Part shown: positions 8,750 to 17,519 of the stretch, piece after piece
Layout: the number at the start of each line of letters is the position of its first letter
Position numbering within the stretch: the first letter of the stretch is position 1
From: Sandaracinus sp.
Lineage (GTDB): Bacteria; Myxococcota_A; Polyangia; Polyangiales; Houyiibacteriaceae
Length of the DNA: 64,000 bases
Reading direction: 5' to 3'
Assembly (NCBI GenBank): GCA_002699025.1
Contig: PABA01000048.1
Location: forward strand, 88,324-152,323
Translations under genes and position numbers: made by a program
The notes under the pieces: model-generated
What the model saw: only the letters and a program-made list of their open reading frames with translations
What the model was told of the DNA's origin: nothing
Databases searched by the model: none

Positions 8750-8948
8750 TCAGCGGGGGGAGAGCGGCGCGGCTCGTAGGCGGTGGGGGCCGAAGACGAT
8801 GCGGCGGTAGCCGTAGCGGAGGGCGAGGAAGGCGCGGGCCTCGCCGGACCCGCTGGCGAGGACGCGGGCGTGGAGCTGGCGGCCGTCGGGGAGCTCGATG
8901 CGGGCGAGCCAGGTGTGGCGAGGCCGTCGGGTGCGGGCGGCGTGGCAT
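8750..8948 (-). pseudogene. Decayed copy of the 51-aa protein gene found at 44865
   Basis: The last 55 codons (8750-8917) align with the small protein at 44865-45020: W then I.L.DG.Q...A, then EA..L...Y..R....GP in the same order and spacing. Here no start codon is suitably placed in frame. A good ATG with GAGG upstream lies at 8948 but in a different frame, so a frameshift near the N terminus is likely. It is convergent with the gene ending at 8740. Function unknown. The two related copies bracket the whole MADS-CRISPR region. Confidence 0.45.
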
Positions 8949-8990
8949 GTCAGACCTCGAGGGAGCGGAGGGCTTCGGCCCTCGTCGAGC

Positions 8991-9038
8991 GGGCAGCTTG
9001 CTGGGGAAAGTTGGTGGCTTCCCGGGGAAGGTCCCCCC
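8991..9038 (+). repeat. Left copy of a 48-nt direct repeat flanking the MADS-like operon
   Basis: Matches 26834-26881 at 42 of 48 positions in the same orientation. Each copy is itself two diverged tandem units of about 21 nt containing CCGGGGAA, ending in GGTCCCCCC. The right copy abuts the distal end of the CRISPR array; this left copy is followed by a possible relic CRISPR repeat. It could be a boundary duplication of an inserted island or a dispersed repeat family. Confidence 0.7.
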
Positions 9039-9040
9039 GG

Positions 9041-9078
9041 GTCCCGATCGCACCTGAGCGGGCACCTCGCGTCCACCG
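9041..9078 (+). repeat. Possible degenerate CRISPR repeat
   Basis: Starting GTCCCGATC and containing CCTGAGCGGG (9053-9062), this stretch aligns over about 38 nt with the array repeat, which starts GTCTCAATC and has the same 10-mer, at roughly 70% with one short insertion. It lies just after the left copy of the 48-nt element, the same relative position as the last repeat of the array after the right copy. The degree of match is modest, so this is a suggestion. Confidence 0.35.
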
Positions 9079-9132
9079 CACGTGCTCGTATTCCCGGTGT
9101 TCTTCGAGTACTCACTGCTGCACCGCAGGTCA

Positions 9133-9154
9133 CCCTCGCGTAGCTGTGCGAGGG
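9133..9154. promoter_or_regulatory. 7-bp inverted repeat upstream of the MADS-like operon
   Basis: CCCTCGC and GCGAGGG separated by 8 nt, about 125 bp before the methylase start. It could be an operator or a small hairpin. The stretch 8954-9277 between genes otherwise holds only the 48-nt element and the possible relic repeat; no clear promoter was read. Confidence 0.3.
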
Positions 9155-9277
9155 CGTGATAGATCCGCAGGCTACGCGACCGGGGTACGCCCCGGCGCGG
9201 GCTGCCTCGGGGGCGCTGCATAGGGGGCTCTACCTACGTGACGTCTCGAGGCGACTCGGGACCGTGATGGAGGTTGC

Positions 9278-11311
9278 ATGAGCGAGCAGCTCGAGATCGA
9301 GGAAATCGACCAGGCCGGAGCCGACGAGGTCACGTCGCTCGAGGAGGGGAAGATCCTCGACTACATCACGGGCGATCCGATCAAAGACTCCCCGAAGGAG
9401 CAGGTCCGGCAGCGCATCGCGCGAGCGCTCTTCCACGAGTACGGCATCTCGGTGGAGGACATGGCCCGGGACTTCAAAATGAAGGTCGATGGGCGTCGGA
9501 AGAAGGTCGATATCGCCATCTTCGATGCAGGCGAAGAGCACACGGTCGGGAACCTCCGACGGGTCGTCATCTGCGACAAAGAACCGAAGAAGGGCAGCAA
9601 GGGCGCATACAAGATGCGTGATCACATCCAGGCCAAGAAGGAGTTTGGCCTGTTGCATGGGGCGATGACCGAAGCCGCAGGATGCCGATACGGCCTCTGG
9701 ACAAACGGCCTCGAGTTCTTCTTCTTCGACAAGGAGGTCACGCGATTCGACGTCAAGTTCAAGCCGATCGGCGATTGGCCGATGGGCGACGAGTCGATCG
9801 GAACGCGCGATGTCGTGTCGCAGGCCCGCCTCCGACGCGCGGACCCCGACATGCTCCGCACCGCGTTCCGCCGGTGCCACAACTTCATTCACGGCAACGA
9901 AGGCATGCCCAAGGACGCGGCATTCTGGCAGTTCCTCTACCTCATCTTCGCCAAGATGCATGATGAGAAGCGCAGCCGTGACGAGCAGCCGTGCTTCTGG
10001 GCCGGCCCGACGGAGCAATTCGATGAAGCCGGCCGCAAGGCCATCCGCGAGCGCGTCATCCCGCTCTTCGATGAGGTGAAGCGCGAGTACTCCACCATCT
10101 TCCGAGGCAACGAGGAGATCACACTGTCCGACCGCGCGCTGGCCTTCATGGTCTCCGAGCTCGCGAAGTACGACTTCGGTCGCACCGACGTGGATGCGAA
10201 GGGCGCGGCCTACCAGGAGATCGTCGGAACCAATCTCCGCGGCGACCGGGGCCAATACTTCACACCCCGCGGAGCCATCAAGCTCATGGTGGAGATGCTC
10301 GCTCCCAAGCCCAGCGAACGTGTCTTGGACCCTGCGTGTGGCACCGGTGGCTTCCTCGTTGCGGCACTGGACTACATGAATCGCCTGTTCCACGCGGAGG
10401 CAGAGGTCGATGTCGGGGCGGAGTCGACGGACGAGTTTCTGTCCATTCGCGACCGACTGGCAGCGTGGTCAAAGGCGAACCTTTTCGGTGCTGACTTCGA
10501 TCCGTTCCTCGTGCGAGCTGCGCAGATGAACGTCGTGATGGCCTCGGACGCCGAGGGGCACCTCTTCAATATGAACTCGCTCGAGTTCCCTGCTGGCCAT
10601 CTGACCGGCGTAGACGAAGCGAACGGCGTGGCGGACCTCGGCACGATGGACGTCGTGATGACGAATCCGCCGTTCGGGACAGGAATCCCCGTCACGGACC
10701 CAAACATTCTTCGCAGCTTTGAACTGGCGCGTGTCTGGGAAAGCACCGATGACGGAGCCTACTTGGACACCGGACGGATGCAGGCGAGCGTGGCGCCCGA
10801 GGTTCTGTTCGTCGAGCGATGCGTCCAATGGCTCAAGCCCGGCGGCCGGGCTGGAATCGTCCTACCGAACGGCATTCTAGGGAATCCAGGTGACGAATAC
10901 ATCCGATGGTGGGTTCTGCGGCACTGCTGGGTGCTTGCGAGCGTCGACCTGCCCGTCGAGGTCTTCATCGTCGAGGCCAACGTGAACATCCTGACGAGCC
11001 TCCTCTTCATCAAGAGGAAGACTCAGCAGGAGATTCAAGCCGAAGACCTTGGAGCAGCAACCAAGTATCCGGTGTTCATGGCAGTTGCGGAGAATGTGGG
11101 CTTCGATCGTCGCGGAAACACGCTCTACAAGCGGCATCCAACCGGCGAGGAGATGGTCGAAGAGGTGGAGGTGCGTGAAAAAATCCGGGTCAACGGATCG
11201 CATGTCGTGCGGGTGCTGCGACGTCGAGAAAAGGTCATCGATGATGACCTTCCGCTGATCGCTGAGGCCTACCGAGAATTCCGAAACGAGACTCCAGAGC
11301 CCGGCGCATGA
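9278..11311 (+). CDS. mad2: MADS-like DNA adenine methyltransferase (MAD2/HsdM type)
   Basis: 677-aa N6-adenine DNA methylase. Residues about 45-150 look like the type I restriction R-subunit N-terminal fold (RQRIARALFHEYGI, then KKVDIAIFD and VVICDKEPKKG). The catalytic domain has SAM-binding motif I DPACGTGGF near residue 351 and catalytic motif IV TNPPFG near 462. GGAGG lies 4 nt before ATG. It overlaps the specificity gene in ATGA. In type I systems M plus S marks host DNA; here no HsdR translocase follows, and the kinase/ATPase genes match MADS, so methylation probably marks self. GC content looks clearly lower than the flanking sequence, suggesting transfer. Confidence 0.85.
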   Translation: MSEQLEIEEIDQAGADEVTSLEEGKILDYITGDPIKDSPKEQVRQRIARALFHEYGISVEDMARDFKMKVDGRRKKVDIAIFDAGEEHTVGNLRRVVICDKEPKKGSKGAYKMRDHIQAKKEFGLLHGAMTEAAGCRYGLWTNGLEFFFFDKEVTRFDVKFKPIGDWPMGDESIGTRDVVSQARLRRADPDMLRTAFRRCHNFIHGNEGMPKDAAFWQFLYLIFAKMHDEKRSRDEQPCFWAGPTEQFDEAGRKAIRERVIPLFDEVKREYSTIFRGNEEITLSDRALAFMVSELAKYDFGRTDVDAKGAAYQEIVGTNLRGDRGQYFTPRGAIKLMVEMLAPKPSERVLDPACGTGGFLVAALDYMNRLFHAEAEVDVGAESTDEFLSIRDRLAAWSKANLFGADFDPFLVRAAQMNVVMASDAEGHLFNMNSLEFPAGHLTGVDEANGVADLGTMDVVMTNPPFGTGIPVTDPNILRSFELARVWESTDDGAYLDTGRMQASVAPEVLFVERCVQWLKPGGRAGIVLPNGILGNPGDEYIRWWVLRHCWVLASVDLPVEVFIVEANVNILTSLLFIKRKTQQEIQAEDLGAATKYPVFMAVAENVGFDRRGNTLYKRHPTGEEMVEEVEVREKIRVNGSHVVRVLRRREKVIDDDLPLIAEAYREFRNETPEPGA

Positions 11312-12711
11312 AGACCAAAGTGATCCCAAGCTCCTGGCTACGCCGCGGCGGCCGTCGATTTGACTGCAATCCGTACCTCCTTGGAGGACTCGAAGCTCGG
11401 CTGCGCCTGGAAGAGCTTGATGTACGGAAGGACGAGCTTCAGGAGGTTACCCGCGGAGGTATCGACGGCATCTACCACGCGGGGCGTGAAGGTCGCACGT
11501 GGGTTCTCGATGAAAAGCTGGGCGTCCGTTTCCTCAGCAGCAGTCGGGTGATGGCAGCCGACTATTCATCCCTCCCTCTGCTTTCGGCACAACAGGTTCA
11601 GAGCAACCCCGCGTTTCGAATTCACCGTGGTTGGACACTAATCACTCGGTCGGGGACGATCGGTCGCATGGTCCACGCACGCCCCGACATGGATGGTATG
11701 GCGTGCTCCGAGCACGTAATGCGTGTGGTACCCGATACGAACGAGATCGCGCCCGGATACATGTACGCATTCCTGCGCTCCAAGTTCGGCGTGCCGATGG
11801 TGGTATCGGGCACATATGGTTCGATCATTCAGTCAATCGAACCCCGGCACCTCGCAGACTTGCCGGTGCCGCGGTTTGGCGAAGGGTTTGAGAGCCGCGT
11901 CCACGGGCTGATTGAGGAGTCAGCGGAGCTATTCTCGGACTACCAGGCGGGCGTCGTCAAAGCCACCGAAGAATTCTTCGAGAGCGTGGGCCTTTCTGAT
12001 ATCACCGCAGCACAGTGGCACAAGAGCGGCCCCGACGTTGGCTTCACCCAGAACTTTCCGCGGGTCGAGTCGTTCCGAGCGCTGAACTTCAATCCGCGGT
12101 TCAAGGCTCTGTGCGAACGGATTCGCCAGGGGCCGTGGAAGCCGCTCGCTGAGATATGCGTTCCAGGTACGCTGAAGCGTGGCGCAAGGTTCAAGCGCGT
12201 CGACGCTGAACCAGAGCACGCGTACCAGCTGGTTGGACAGAAGCAGTTGTTTTGGCTCCGTCCAGAGGGGCGCTGGATTGCTCGGTGGGCTGTTGGTGAT
12301 GAGGTTCTGGTCGAACCGGGCACAATCCTAATGGCCGCCATCGGCACGCTTGGGGAGACGGAACTCTACTGCCGGACAGAGTTCATCTGGGGTCCAGCGA
12401 CGGAACGCGCCTACTCAGAGAACATCGTTCAGGTCGTTGGCGACGCGGCAGTGATGCCCCGTGGATGTCTCTACGCGTTCATGCGTTCGGAAACGACCTT
12501 CAGAATGCTCAGGTCGATTTCGGTCGGAACGAAGAACCAACTGCACCACAAGAGGCTACTTGCTCAGCTCCCTGTGCCGTATCCCGACTCGCTTGCCCAG
12601 GAGCAAGTCCAGAAAACCATGACCACCGCCTACGACGCACGCCATCGAGGCGTGGCGCTCGAGGAGGAAGCCATCGCCCTCGTTGAGGCTGCCATCGAGG
12701 AGGCGTCCTGA
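11308..12711 (+). CDS. mad5: MADS-like specificity subunit (MAD5/HsdS type)
   Basis: 467-aa DNA-recognition partner of the methylase. It has two target-recognition halves, each ending in the same kind of segment, LADLPVPRFG near residue 190 and LLAQLPVPYPDSLAQEQV near 430, followed by helical spacers, as in type I S subunits. RSGTIGRM and IGTLGE are typical substrate-sensing loops of HsdS TRDs. Overlaps with the previous gene (ATGA) and the next gene (TGATG) show co-translation. Like the methylase it has lower GC than the window. Target sequence cannot be predicted by eye. Confidence 0.82.
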   Translation: MKTKVIPSSWLRRGGRRFDCNPYLLGGLEARLRLEELDVRKDELQEVTRGGIDGIYHAGREGRTWVLDEKLGVRFLSSSRVMAADYSSLPLLSAQQVQSNPAFRIHRGWTLITRSGTIGRMVHARPDMDGMACSEHVMRVVPDTNEIAPGYMYAFLRSKFGVPMVVSGTYGSIIQSIEPRHLADLPVPRFGEGFESRVHGLIEESAELFSDYQAGVVKATEEFFESVGLSDITAAQWHKSGPDVGFTQNFPRVESFRALNFNPRFKALCERIRQGPWKPLAEICVPGTLKRGARFKRVDAEPEHAYQLVGQKQLFWLRPEGRWIARWAVGDEVLVEPGTILMAAIGTLGETELYCRTEFIWGPATERAYSENIVQVVGDAAVMPRGCLYAFMRSETTFRMLRSISVGTKNQLHHKRLLAQLPVPYPDSLAQEQVQKTMTTAYDARHRGVALEEEAIALVEAAIEEAS

Positions 12712-15700
12712 TGGCCAAGGTGATCCCCATCGGATCGCCGGTCAACGAGGCCGAGCGCAGGACCATCGCTCACCTGCGCGACAATCTGCCCGACAGCTAC
12801 ATCCTGCTCCACAACTTCGAGGTGGAGCGCGACGGTGAGCTCTTCGAGGTGGATCTGGCCGTCATCGCCCCCCACGCCGTCTACCTCGTGGATACGAAGG
12901 GCACCCGAGGCCTCATCGATGTCTATGGGTCGAAGTGGTACCCGGAGGGGCGCCAGCCCTACACGTCTCCGCTGGCCAAGCTGCGAGGTCACGCGAAGTC
13001 GCTGAAGGGCCTGATCACGGCGAGCCAACCCGGCCGGCGAGAGCTCGAAGACATCGGAGTTCTGGCCGCCGTGGTGTTGGCCGCCCCTGATGCGGTCCTC
13101 CAGGACAGCGGTGGGCGCGATAGGCCGAGGGTCACGACGCTGGCCAAGTCCGCCGCCTTCTTTCAGAACTCCGCGGCCGTTCCAGCCCGGTTCTCGAAGA
13201 ACATCAGCCGCTTCCACAAGATGGTGCTGAAGGCACTCCAAGCCGTGGCGAAGCCCCGAAGCGGTCCGCTGCGGTTCGGAAGCTGGGAGGTGGTCGAGAA
13301 GCTCGGCGGTACCGACGCCTACACCGAGTACCGGGCGCACAACGCCTTCGCCGGCAGCCGCTCCGGGAGCGTGCTCTTGCGGGCGTACACGGCGGATCAC
13401 CTGGCTCCGCCGGCGGAGCGGAAGAAGGAGCGCGCCCGGATCGCCAACGCCTACAACGCCCTGAACAACATGCCAGGCCATCCGGGGATCATGACGGTCC
13501 GGGACTTCTTCCCGACGGAGCACGAGGACCGCTACATCCTCGTGACCGAGGATGTGGCGGGACAGGCACTACGCCTCCACATCGACAAGCCGAACCTAGC
13601 GCTCACCGTCGATCAGAAGCTGCGAGTCGCAGCGGACCTGCTCGACGCTCTCAGCCACGCGCACCAGCACGAGGTCGTTCACCGGAACCTCACACCGAGC
13701 ACGATGCTGCTCGGAGCCCAAGGGCGACTTCGGCTCATCGGCTTCGACTTCGCTCGGGCGGGGACCAACCGCAGCCTGACGATCGCCCACGAGATCGTCG
13801 ACGAGCTGGAGCCGCTCTACCAGGCCCCGGAGGTCTATCGAGATCCGGCGAAGGCAAGCCCGGCATCCGACGTCTTCGCCGCCGGCCTCGTGCTGTACGA
13901 GCTCTTCGTCGGAGAGAGGGCATTCGACGGCCCAACGGAGGTGTTCGACCATGAGGCCAAGTTCGCCTCCAAGCCGTCGCAGGCGGGGGTCGTGCCGCCA
14001 GCGCTGGACGAGTGGCTCCAGCGCCTCTGCGCGTTCGAGCCCGGCGACCGACCGACCGCGGCGGCAGCAGCCGAGCAGCTGGCCGCGCTGCTCGAGCCCC
14101 CAGGAACCGGCGGCTCCGATCTCACCGCACCCGAGTTCGTCGAGCGATATCTCGTGCAGCACGACGACGAGCTTCGACCGCTCCTCGAGGTCCTCGGTGA
14201 CGAGGAGACGGAGTGGCTCGAGTTCAAGGCGGCGCTCATCCCGCCACCGGACCGCGAGGGGGCGAACGACAACGATGGGCGTTGGGCAGTCACCAAGGCC
14301 GCAGTAGCGCTCGCCAACTCGGTCGGGGGCGCAGTCCTGCTCGGTGTGGACGATGACGGCCGCCCCGCTCCGCTCGTCGACAGCGACCCGAAGGGATACT
14401 TCGAGAAGCAGGGCTGGGACGTCTTCGCCCGAAAGGTGCTCGACGCTGGACTCTTTCGCGAGGGGGGTTGGAAGACGAAGAAGCGCGGGAAGTGGGAGCT
14501 CGACGTCTCCACCTTCAAGACGCACGTGAAGACCGTGCGCGCGACCCTGGACGGGGAGCCGGTGGTCGTTCTGGTCGTGACTCCCGTCGGACCGCCCGGG
14601 CCGCTCCTCACCGCCACGAATACTCGAGAAGGGAAGACCTCCCGCACCCTCTTCGTCCGGCGGAAGGGCGACGTAGGCGTCGTGGACAAGCTCGACGAGG
14701 CAGCCGTCGAAACTTGGCTCCAGAACCGCCAGCTCACCTCACCGCGGTTCGCGCAGCTGCTCGAAGCCACCCTCGAGCTGGCGTCCCGCCCCAGCGAGCC
14801 GCCACCTCCGCCGCCGACCGACTACTCGAAGCTCGAGAGCGGGTCGACCCTCACGCACAAGTACGTCGTTCAGGAGCGACTCGGTCGACCTGGCTCGTTC
14901 GGGGTCGTCTACAAGGTGATCGACACGCTCGGCGACGTCACCCGTGCGGTGAAGCTGATCCTCCGCGACCGTCACTCCACGCTCGACCGCCTCAAGAAGG
15001 AGTACCGGACGCTCCTGCGCATCCCCCCGCACCAGAGGGTCGTGAAGGTCGTCGACGCCGACGTCATGCCGAACGGAGGGCCCCCGTTCATCGTGTGCGA
15101 GTACATCGCCGGGCTCGACGTCGGGGAGATGATTGACCAGGGGCTGTTCTCGCCGAGCGACGCTCTCGAGCTCGCTCGTCAGGTCGCCGACGGCTTGGTC
15201 CACCTACACCGGCACGGGGTCTACCACTGCGACATCAAGCCCCGGAACTTGATCTGGACGCAGGACGGCGCCCGCATCATCGACTTCAACGTCTCCGTGC
15301 TCGCGGACACCGGCAACGGGCACGGCGGAGGCTCGAAGCGCTACCTGCCGCCCGACCTCGATCTGTCCAAGCCGCCTCAGCCGAGCGACCTCGCGGATCG
15401 AGACCTCTTCGCGCTCGGCGTCACCGTGTACGAGGCGGTGACCGGCACCTATCCGTGGGAAGCCACCGTTCCCCCTCCAGGACAGAAGGCGGCGGACCCC
15501 CGCGAGATGAGCGGGCTCGCCGACTTGGCGCCGGAGCTCGTCGAGACGATGCTCAAGGCCCTGTCGTCGAAGAGGGCGGATCGCTTCGCCTCGGCGACCG
15601 AGCTGCTCGCCGCCCTCGAAAACGTCGCGCAGGCGAGGCGCGCAGCGTCGACGGCTACGCCAACGAGCTCTTGGTCGGTGAGCGGGCTCGACGACGGCGG

Positions 15701-17519
15701 GACGATCCCCCCGAACACGAACCCCTTCGTCGGCCACCTCCTCACGGTCTACAGCCAGAGCCAGCAAAGCAACGCGGGGACGCGTGGCCTCGATGCACTC
15801 GGGGAGCAGACCTACGTCGAGACGGCGCTCGATCGCGAGCTCGAACCGGCCGTGCTGACCGGGGAGTTCCGGCTCGTGATCATCACCGGGAACGCCGGTG
15901 ACGGGAAGACGGCCTTCCTGCAGCGCTTCGAGCAGAGCGCGGAGGACCAGCAGGCCGAGTTCGACGAACCGCTCCCGAACGGGCGCCGCTTCCGACTCCA
16001 GGGCCGGAGCTTCGTCACGAACTACGACGGCAGCCAAGACGAGGGCGAGCAGTCGAGCGACGAGGTGCTCGACGATTTCTTCGGTCCCTTTGCTGGCGAC
16101 GCGGCGGACTCGTGGCCAACGGACGAGGTGCGGCTCATCGCCATCAACGAGGGACGGCTGGTCGACTTCCTGGCTGGAGCCCAGGCGAAGTTCCCGCTCC
16201 TCCAGCGGGTCGTGACCGGAGGCTTGGTCACCGGAGTGCCGGAGCAGGGCGTGGCCGTGGTGAACCTCAACCTCCGGAGCGTGGTCGCGGATCAGCTCGG
16301 GTTCGAGGACGATCCGAGGGGAGCCGACGACTCCATCTTCGCCAGGCTCATGCGTCGCATGACGGCCGAGCCGTTCTGGGCGCCCTGCGAAGCGTGCGAC
16401 CTGCGAGACCGCTGCTACGCCCGGCACAACGCCAAGACGTTTCAGGACGGAACCGCCGGTCCCAAGGTCGTGGAGAGGCTGAAGACGCTCTACACGCTGA
16501 CCCACCTACGAGGCCGACTCCACATCACGCTTCGGGATCTCCGTTCGGCCCTCGCGTTCATGCTCGTGGGGACCCGAGATTGCCGGGAAATCCACGAGCT
16601 GTATCGGAGCGCGGATCGAGATGCGATCGCCCAGGGGTTCTACTTCAACAGCTGGATGGGGGGCGATGGGGAGAACGCCGATCGACTCCTCGACCTGTTG
16701 AAGGATGTCGATGTTGGGGTGGGCGGGGATCCGCGCCTCGACCGCCGCATCGACTTCGTCTCGCCCGCCGCCGACCGCAGCCTCTTCGCCTTCGAGGACC
16801 GCGCCACCTACGACCGAGACGTGTTGCGGCGCCTCTTCGACGACCTGCCTCGCGACTTTTCGGGCCGGCCTTCGCAGCACCGTGCGAGCGCCCACCAGCG
16901 CTACGTGGCGATGGCGCGCCGGCGGTCCTTCTTCGAACGGCGCGACGCGGGCTGGCGGCAGATGCTGCCGTATCGTGCCGGAGAGCGGATGCTCGAGTTG
17001 GTCCGGGGCGAGCCCTCGCCGGGGATTCTGCATGGAGAGGTCCTGCCGAAGATCATCCGGGCCATCAACCGTGGTGAGGGCCTGAGCGACCCCGACAGGC
17101 TGGGCGGCAAGCTGGCGTTGCAGGTGCGTCACGTAGAGCGGGGCACGATTCGCAGCTACCGAGTCTTCCCGGTCGACCGGTTCAGCCTTCGCCGCCTCGA
17201 CGCGGCCAGCGCGGCGCGCTTCGTCGAGCATATGCCGACCGGGTTGGTGCTGACCTACCAGGGAGCTGCCGGGAACGAGGCCGAGCTCAGAATCGACCTC
17301 GACGTGTTCGAGATGCTGGAGCGCCTCAACGAGGGCTATCGACCGAGCGTGGAAGAGGAGCAGGGCTTCTATCTCAGCCTGGCTGTCTTCAAGAACGTGC
17401 TCGGCTCGGAGCCGTACCAGGAGGTGCTCCTCACCACGACAGGCCACGACTTCTACCGAGTGGAGCGTCATGGGGATGGGCGCCTCGAGATGACCGAGCT
17501 CGGAATGGGGGCCGTCTGA
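12711..17519 (+). CDS. mad6: MADS-like giant NERD/kinase protein (MAD6, PglW-like)
   Basis: 1602-aa multidomain protein. Order: NERD nuclease-like domain (about 10-130, with EVDLAVIAPHAVYLVDTKG); a pseudokinase (about 190-460) whose catalytic loop reads HRNLTPST near 323 instead of HRDxKPxN and whose DFG is FDF; an AlbA_2/schlafen-like segment near 497 (EWLEFKAA, then VGGAVLLGVDDDG); a second kinase (about 715-980) with an intact HCDIKPRN loop near 839 and IDFN for DFG; then a P-loop NTPase with GNAGDGKT near 1062 and a CxxCx5C cluster near 1224. Known relatives are PglW of BREX type 2 and the MADS kinase. Probably phosphorylates partners on infection. It overlaps the next gene in TGATG. Confidence 0.78.
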   Translation: MAKVIPIGSPVNEAERRTIAHLRDNLPDSYILLHNFEVERDGELFEVDLAVIAPHAVYLVDTKGTRGLIDVYGSKWYPEGRQPYTSPLAKLRGHAKSLKGLITASQPGRRELEDIGVLAAVVLAAPDAVLQDSGGRDRPRVTTLAKSAAFFQNSAAVPARFSKNISRFHKMVLKALQAVAKPRSGPLRFGSWEVVEKLGGTDAYTEYRAHNAFAGSRSGSVLLRAYTADHLAPPAERKKERARIANAYNALNNMPGHPGIMTVRDFFPTEHEDRYILVTEDVAGQALRLHIDKPNLALTVDQKLRVAADLLDALSHAHQHEVVHRNLTPSTMLLGAQGRLRLIGFDFARAGTNRSLTIAHEIVDELEPLYQAPEVYRDPAKASPASDVFAAGLVLYELFVGERAFDGPTEVFDHEAKFASKPSQAGVVPPALDEWLQRLCAFEPGDRPTAAAAAEQLAALLEPPGTGGSDLTAPEFVERYLVQHDDELRPLLEVLGDEETEWLEFKAALIPPPDREGANDNDGRWAVTKAAVALANSVGGAVLLGVDDDGRPAPLVDSDPKGYFEKQGWDVFARKVLDAGLFREGGWKTKKRGKWELDVSTFKTHVKTVRATLDGEPVVVLVVTPVGPPGPLLTATNTREGKTSRTLFVRRKGDVGVVDKLDEAAVETWLQNRQLTSPRFAQLLEATLELASRPSEPPPPPPTDYSKLESGSTLTHKYVVQERLGRPGSFGVVYKVIDTLGDVTRAVKLILRDRHSTLDRLKKEYRTLLRIPPHQRVVKVVDADVMPNGGPPFIVCEYIAGLDVGEMIDQGLFSPSDALELARQVADGLVHLHRHGVYHCDIKPRNLIWTQDGARIIDFNVSVLADTGNGHGGGSKRYLPPDLDLSKPPQPSDLADRDLFALGVTVYEAVTGTYPWEATVPPPGQKAADPREMSGLADLAPELVETMLKALSSKRADRFASATELLAALENVAQARRAASTATPTSSWSVSGLDDGGTIPPNTNPFVGHLLTVYSQSQQSNAGTRGLDALGEQTYVETALDRELEPAVLTGEFRLVIITGNAGDGKTAFLQRFEQSAEDQQAEFDEPLPNGRRFRLQGRSFVTNYDGSQDEGEQSSDEVLDDFFGPFAGDAADSWPTDEVRLIAINEGRLVDFLAGAQAKFPLLQRVVTGGLVTGVPEQGVAVVNLNLRSVVADQLGFEDDPRGADDSIFARLMRRMTAEPFWAPCEACDLRDRCYARHNAKTFQDGTAGPKVVERLKTLYTLTHLRGRLHITLRDLRSALAFMLVGTRDCREIHELYRSADRDAIAQGFYFNSWMGGDGENADRLLDLLKDVDVGVGGDPRLDRRIDFVSPAADRSLFAFEDRATYDRDVLRRLFDDLPRDFSGRPSQHRASAHQRYVAMARRRSFFERRDAGWRQMLPYRAGERMLELVRGEPSPGILHGEVLPKIIRAINRGEGLSDPDRLGGKLALQVRHVERGTIRSYRVFPVDRFSLRRLDAASAARFVEHMPTGLVLTYQGAAGNEAELRIDLDVFEMLERLNEGYRPSVEEEQGFYLSLAVFKNVLGSEPYQEVLLTTTGHDFYRVERHGDGRLEMTELGMGAV

